From NCBI GenBank assembly GCA_012798055.1, contig JAAZOA010000184.1, forward strand, positions 1 through 8,489: a stretch of DNA of 8,489 bases, given 5' to 3'. A program made the translations under genes and the position numbers. Position 1 is the first letter of the stretch. The number at the start of each line of letters is the position of its first letter. The notes under the pieces were generated by a model. That model made no database searches, was not told where the DNA came from, and saw only the letters and a list, made by a program, of their open reading frames with translations. Shown here in pieces: positions 7,465 to 8,489 of this stretch. The stretch comes from Syntrophomonadaceae bacterium. Lineage in GTDB: Bacteria > Bacillota > Syntrophomonadia > Syntrophomonadales > Syntrophomonadaceae.

Positions 7465-7472
7465 ACCTCCTT
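7465..7472 (-). promoter_or_regulatory. Strong ribosome binding site deciding the GTG start of rnj
   Basis: The minus strand reads AAGGAGGT, a full match to the 16S anti-Shine-Dalgarno sequence. It sits six bases before the GTG at 7458, and no ATG competes nearby. Confidence 0.88.
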
Positions 7473-7520
7473 CTTATTCAATTTTTTGCTAGCAGAAATC
7501 CGAACATTACCGCTTCGCTA

Positions 7521-7549
7521 ATTATATCCCAAACCCGGGTGGCATTCAA
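7521..7549 (-). promoter_or_regulatory. Sigma-A-type promoter for rnj
   Basis: On the minus strand TTGAAT (7549-7544) is followed after exactly 17 bp by a perfect TATAAT (7526-7521). Transcription would start near 7514, giving a leader of about 55 nt before the GTG start. The rest of the dapA-rnj gap (7550-7639) is AT-rich; it holds short inverted repeats of AACC/GGTT but no recognisable gene or RNA. Confidence 0.8.
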
Positions 7550-7639
7550 CCATATAAGATGCTAAAAATTGTAAATGGTTTAACCGCAAAAAGAGGAAGG
7601 ATCTTTTCAGGCCCCCGCTTCGAGTCACTTCTTCTTGGC

Positions 7640-8489
7640 TTAGGACAGCTTGCCGTAACTGGCCAGCAGCCGTCTGATTCCCTCCAGTTCTGCCGGGGAT
7701 GCGCCACACAGAGGCAGCCTCAGCCCCCCCACATCTTTGCCCAGCAGGTTCAGGGCCTCTTTAACCGGGATAGGATTGGTGGTCACAAACAGTCCCTTGA
7801 ACATGGGAAACAGATAATTGTGAATGGATTGAGCCTGTTTGACGTCCCCTGCCCAGAAGGCATCCAGCATCCTCCGGATGTCCTTCCCCACTATATGGGA
7901 GGCGATGCTCACTACCCCCGAAGCGCCCAGGGCCAGCATCGGCAAAGTCATGGAATCATCCCCGGAATATATGGCCATGGACTCGGGCAGGATACTCTTC
8001 ATGGCGGAGAGCTGGTCCATCATACCGGTGGACTCCTTTATGGCGGCAATATTCTTTAGTTCTGCCAGGCGGGCCACGGTTTCAGGCAGCATGTTGACCC
8101 CAGTCCGGCCGGGGATATTGTACAGCATGATCGGCAAGTCAACGCTCTCTGACAAGGCCTTGTAATGCTGATACAACCCTTCCTGAGAGGGTTTGTTGTA
8201 ATAAGGAGTGACTACCAGGAGTCCATCTGCACCTGATTTCTGCGCCTCCTGGCTGAGTTTGACTGTAGCGGCGGTGTCATAGGAGCCGGTTCCGGCCCAC
8301 ACCTCTACCTGCCGGCCGACCCGCTCCTTGACCGTGGCAAACAACCGCAGTTTCTCGTCCTTGTCCAATACCGGGGATTCGCCGGTAGTCCCGCATACTA
8401 CTATGGCATCACTGCCGTTCTCCACCAAATACTCAGCGATATCGCCGGCGCGGTCGTAGTTCACTTCCAAATTCCCATCAAAAGGGGTA
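7640..8489 (-). CDS. dapA: 4-hydroxy-tetrahydrodipicolinate synthase DapA (partial, about 10 N-terminal residues beyond right edge)
   Basis: Schiff-base aldolase that condenses pyruvate with aspartate semialdehyde, the first committed step towards lysine and diaminopimelate for peptidoglycan. The reading frame is open to the right edge and begins TPFDGNLEVNYD, so the TTG at 8470 is not the true start. Of about 292 residues, 282 are visible. Visible residue numbers plus 10 match E. coli numbering. By that scale the key residues are T44/T45 (GTTGES), Y106/Y107 (TPYYNKPSQEG), Y133 (LYNIPGRTG), R138 and the Schiff-base lysine K161 (AAIKESTG). Positions 53, 56, 80 and 84, which help bind feedback lysine in the E. 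coli enzyme, are K, K, Y and A, suggesting weak or no lysine inhibition. It lies upstream of rnj in the same direction, as in Bacillus. DapA is preferred over the related aldolases NanA and KDG aldolase because of GTTGES and overall similarity. Confidence 0.95.
   Translation of the reverse strand, partial: TPFDGNLEVNYDRAGDIAEYLVENGSDAIVVCGTTGESPVLDKDEKLRLFATVKERVGRQVEVWAGTGSYDTAATVKLSQEAQKSGADGLLVVTPYYNKPSQEGLYQHYKALSESVDLPIMLYNIPGRTGVNMLPETVARLAELKNIAAIKESTGMMDQLSAMKSILPESMAIYSGDDSMTLPMLALGASGVVSIASHIVGKDIRRMLDAFWAGDVKQAQSIHNYLFPMFKGLFVTTNPIPVKEALNLLGKDVGGLRLPLCGASPAELEGIRRLLASYGKLS

Noticed and set aside
7589..7607. Possible terminator after dapA (AAAAGA/TCTTTT stem)
   Set aside because: The stem is only 6 bp, almost all A-T, and is not followed by a T-run on the minus strand, so it does not qualify as an intrinsic terminator.
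7559..8059. Plus-strand open frame of 166 codons opposite dapA
   Set aside because: Its start lies in the dapA-rnj gap but nearly all of it is antisense to dapA; Gln/His/Gly-rich shadow composition and no recognisable motif.

Overview
The window is about 8.5 kb of ordinary, tightly packed bacterial chromosome. All seven recognisable genes are on the minus strand and nearly all of the sequence is coding. No phage, transposon, CRISPR, rRNA or tRNA signal was seen. The gene set (catalytically intact RNase J, RodZ, a FtsK/SpoIIIE translocase, RimO, UppP, DapA), the strong AAGGAGGT-type ribosome binding sites and frequent GTG/TTG starts point to a low-to-middle GC Gram-positive. My guess is a clostridial Firmicute of the Peptococcaceae/Syntrophomonadaceae type; this rests on gene content and recalled gene order, not on a search.

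In transcription order (right to left) the layout is: dapA (start cut off by the right edge); a 181-bp gap holding a good sigma-A-type promoter; rnj; a 191-bp gap holding a clear intrinsic terminator and then an extended -10 promoter; uppP; ftsK/spoIIIE; a regulator-like gene fusing a winged helix to a PfkB-kinase-like domain; rodZ; and rimO (C-terminal half cut off by the left edge). From uppP to rimO the gaps are 73, 42 and 29 bp, followed by a 17-bp overlap, with no terminator seen, so these five genes probably form one operon. rnj looks like its own transcription unit.

The genes join cell-envelope work (DapA for lysine/diaminopimelate, UppP for recycling the lipid carrier, RodZ for cell shape, FtsK/SpoIIIE for chromosome transport at the septum) with RNA and ribosome maintenance (RNase J, RimO). 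The arrangement resembles the dapA-rnjB-tepA-spoIIIE-ymfC...ymfM region of Bacillus subtilis as I remember it, with uppP in the tepA position and a different regulator in the ymfC position.

The most unusual item is that regulator (1507..2478). Its kinase-like domain has lost the GAGD-type catalytic/anion-hole motif, so it is probably a pseudokinase used as a ligand sensor. The short gap in front of it carries a repeated 9-mer and a small dyad that could be its own operator. I found no sign of a wholly new multi-gene system.
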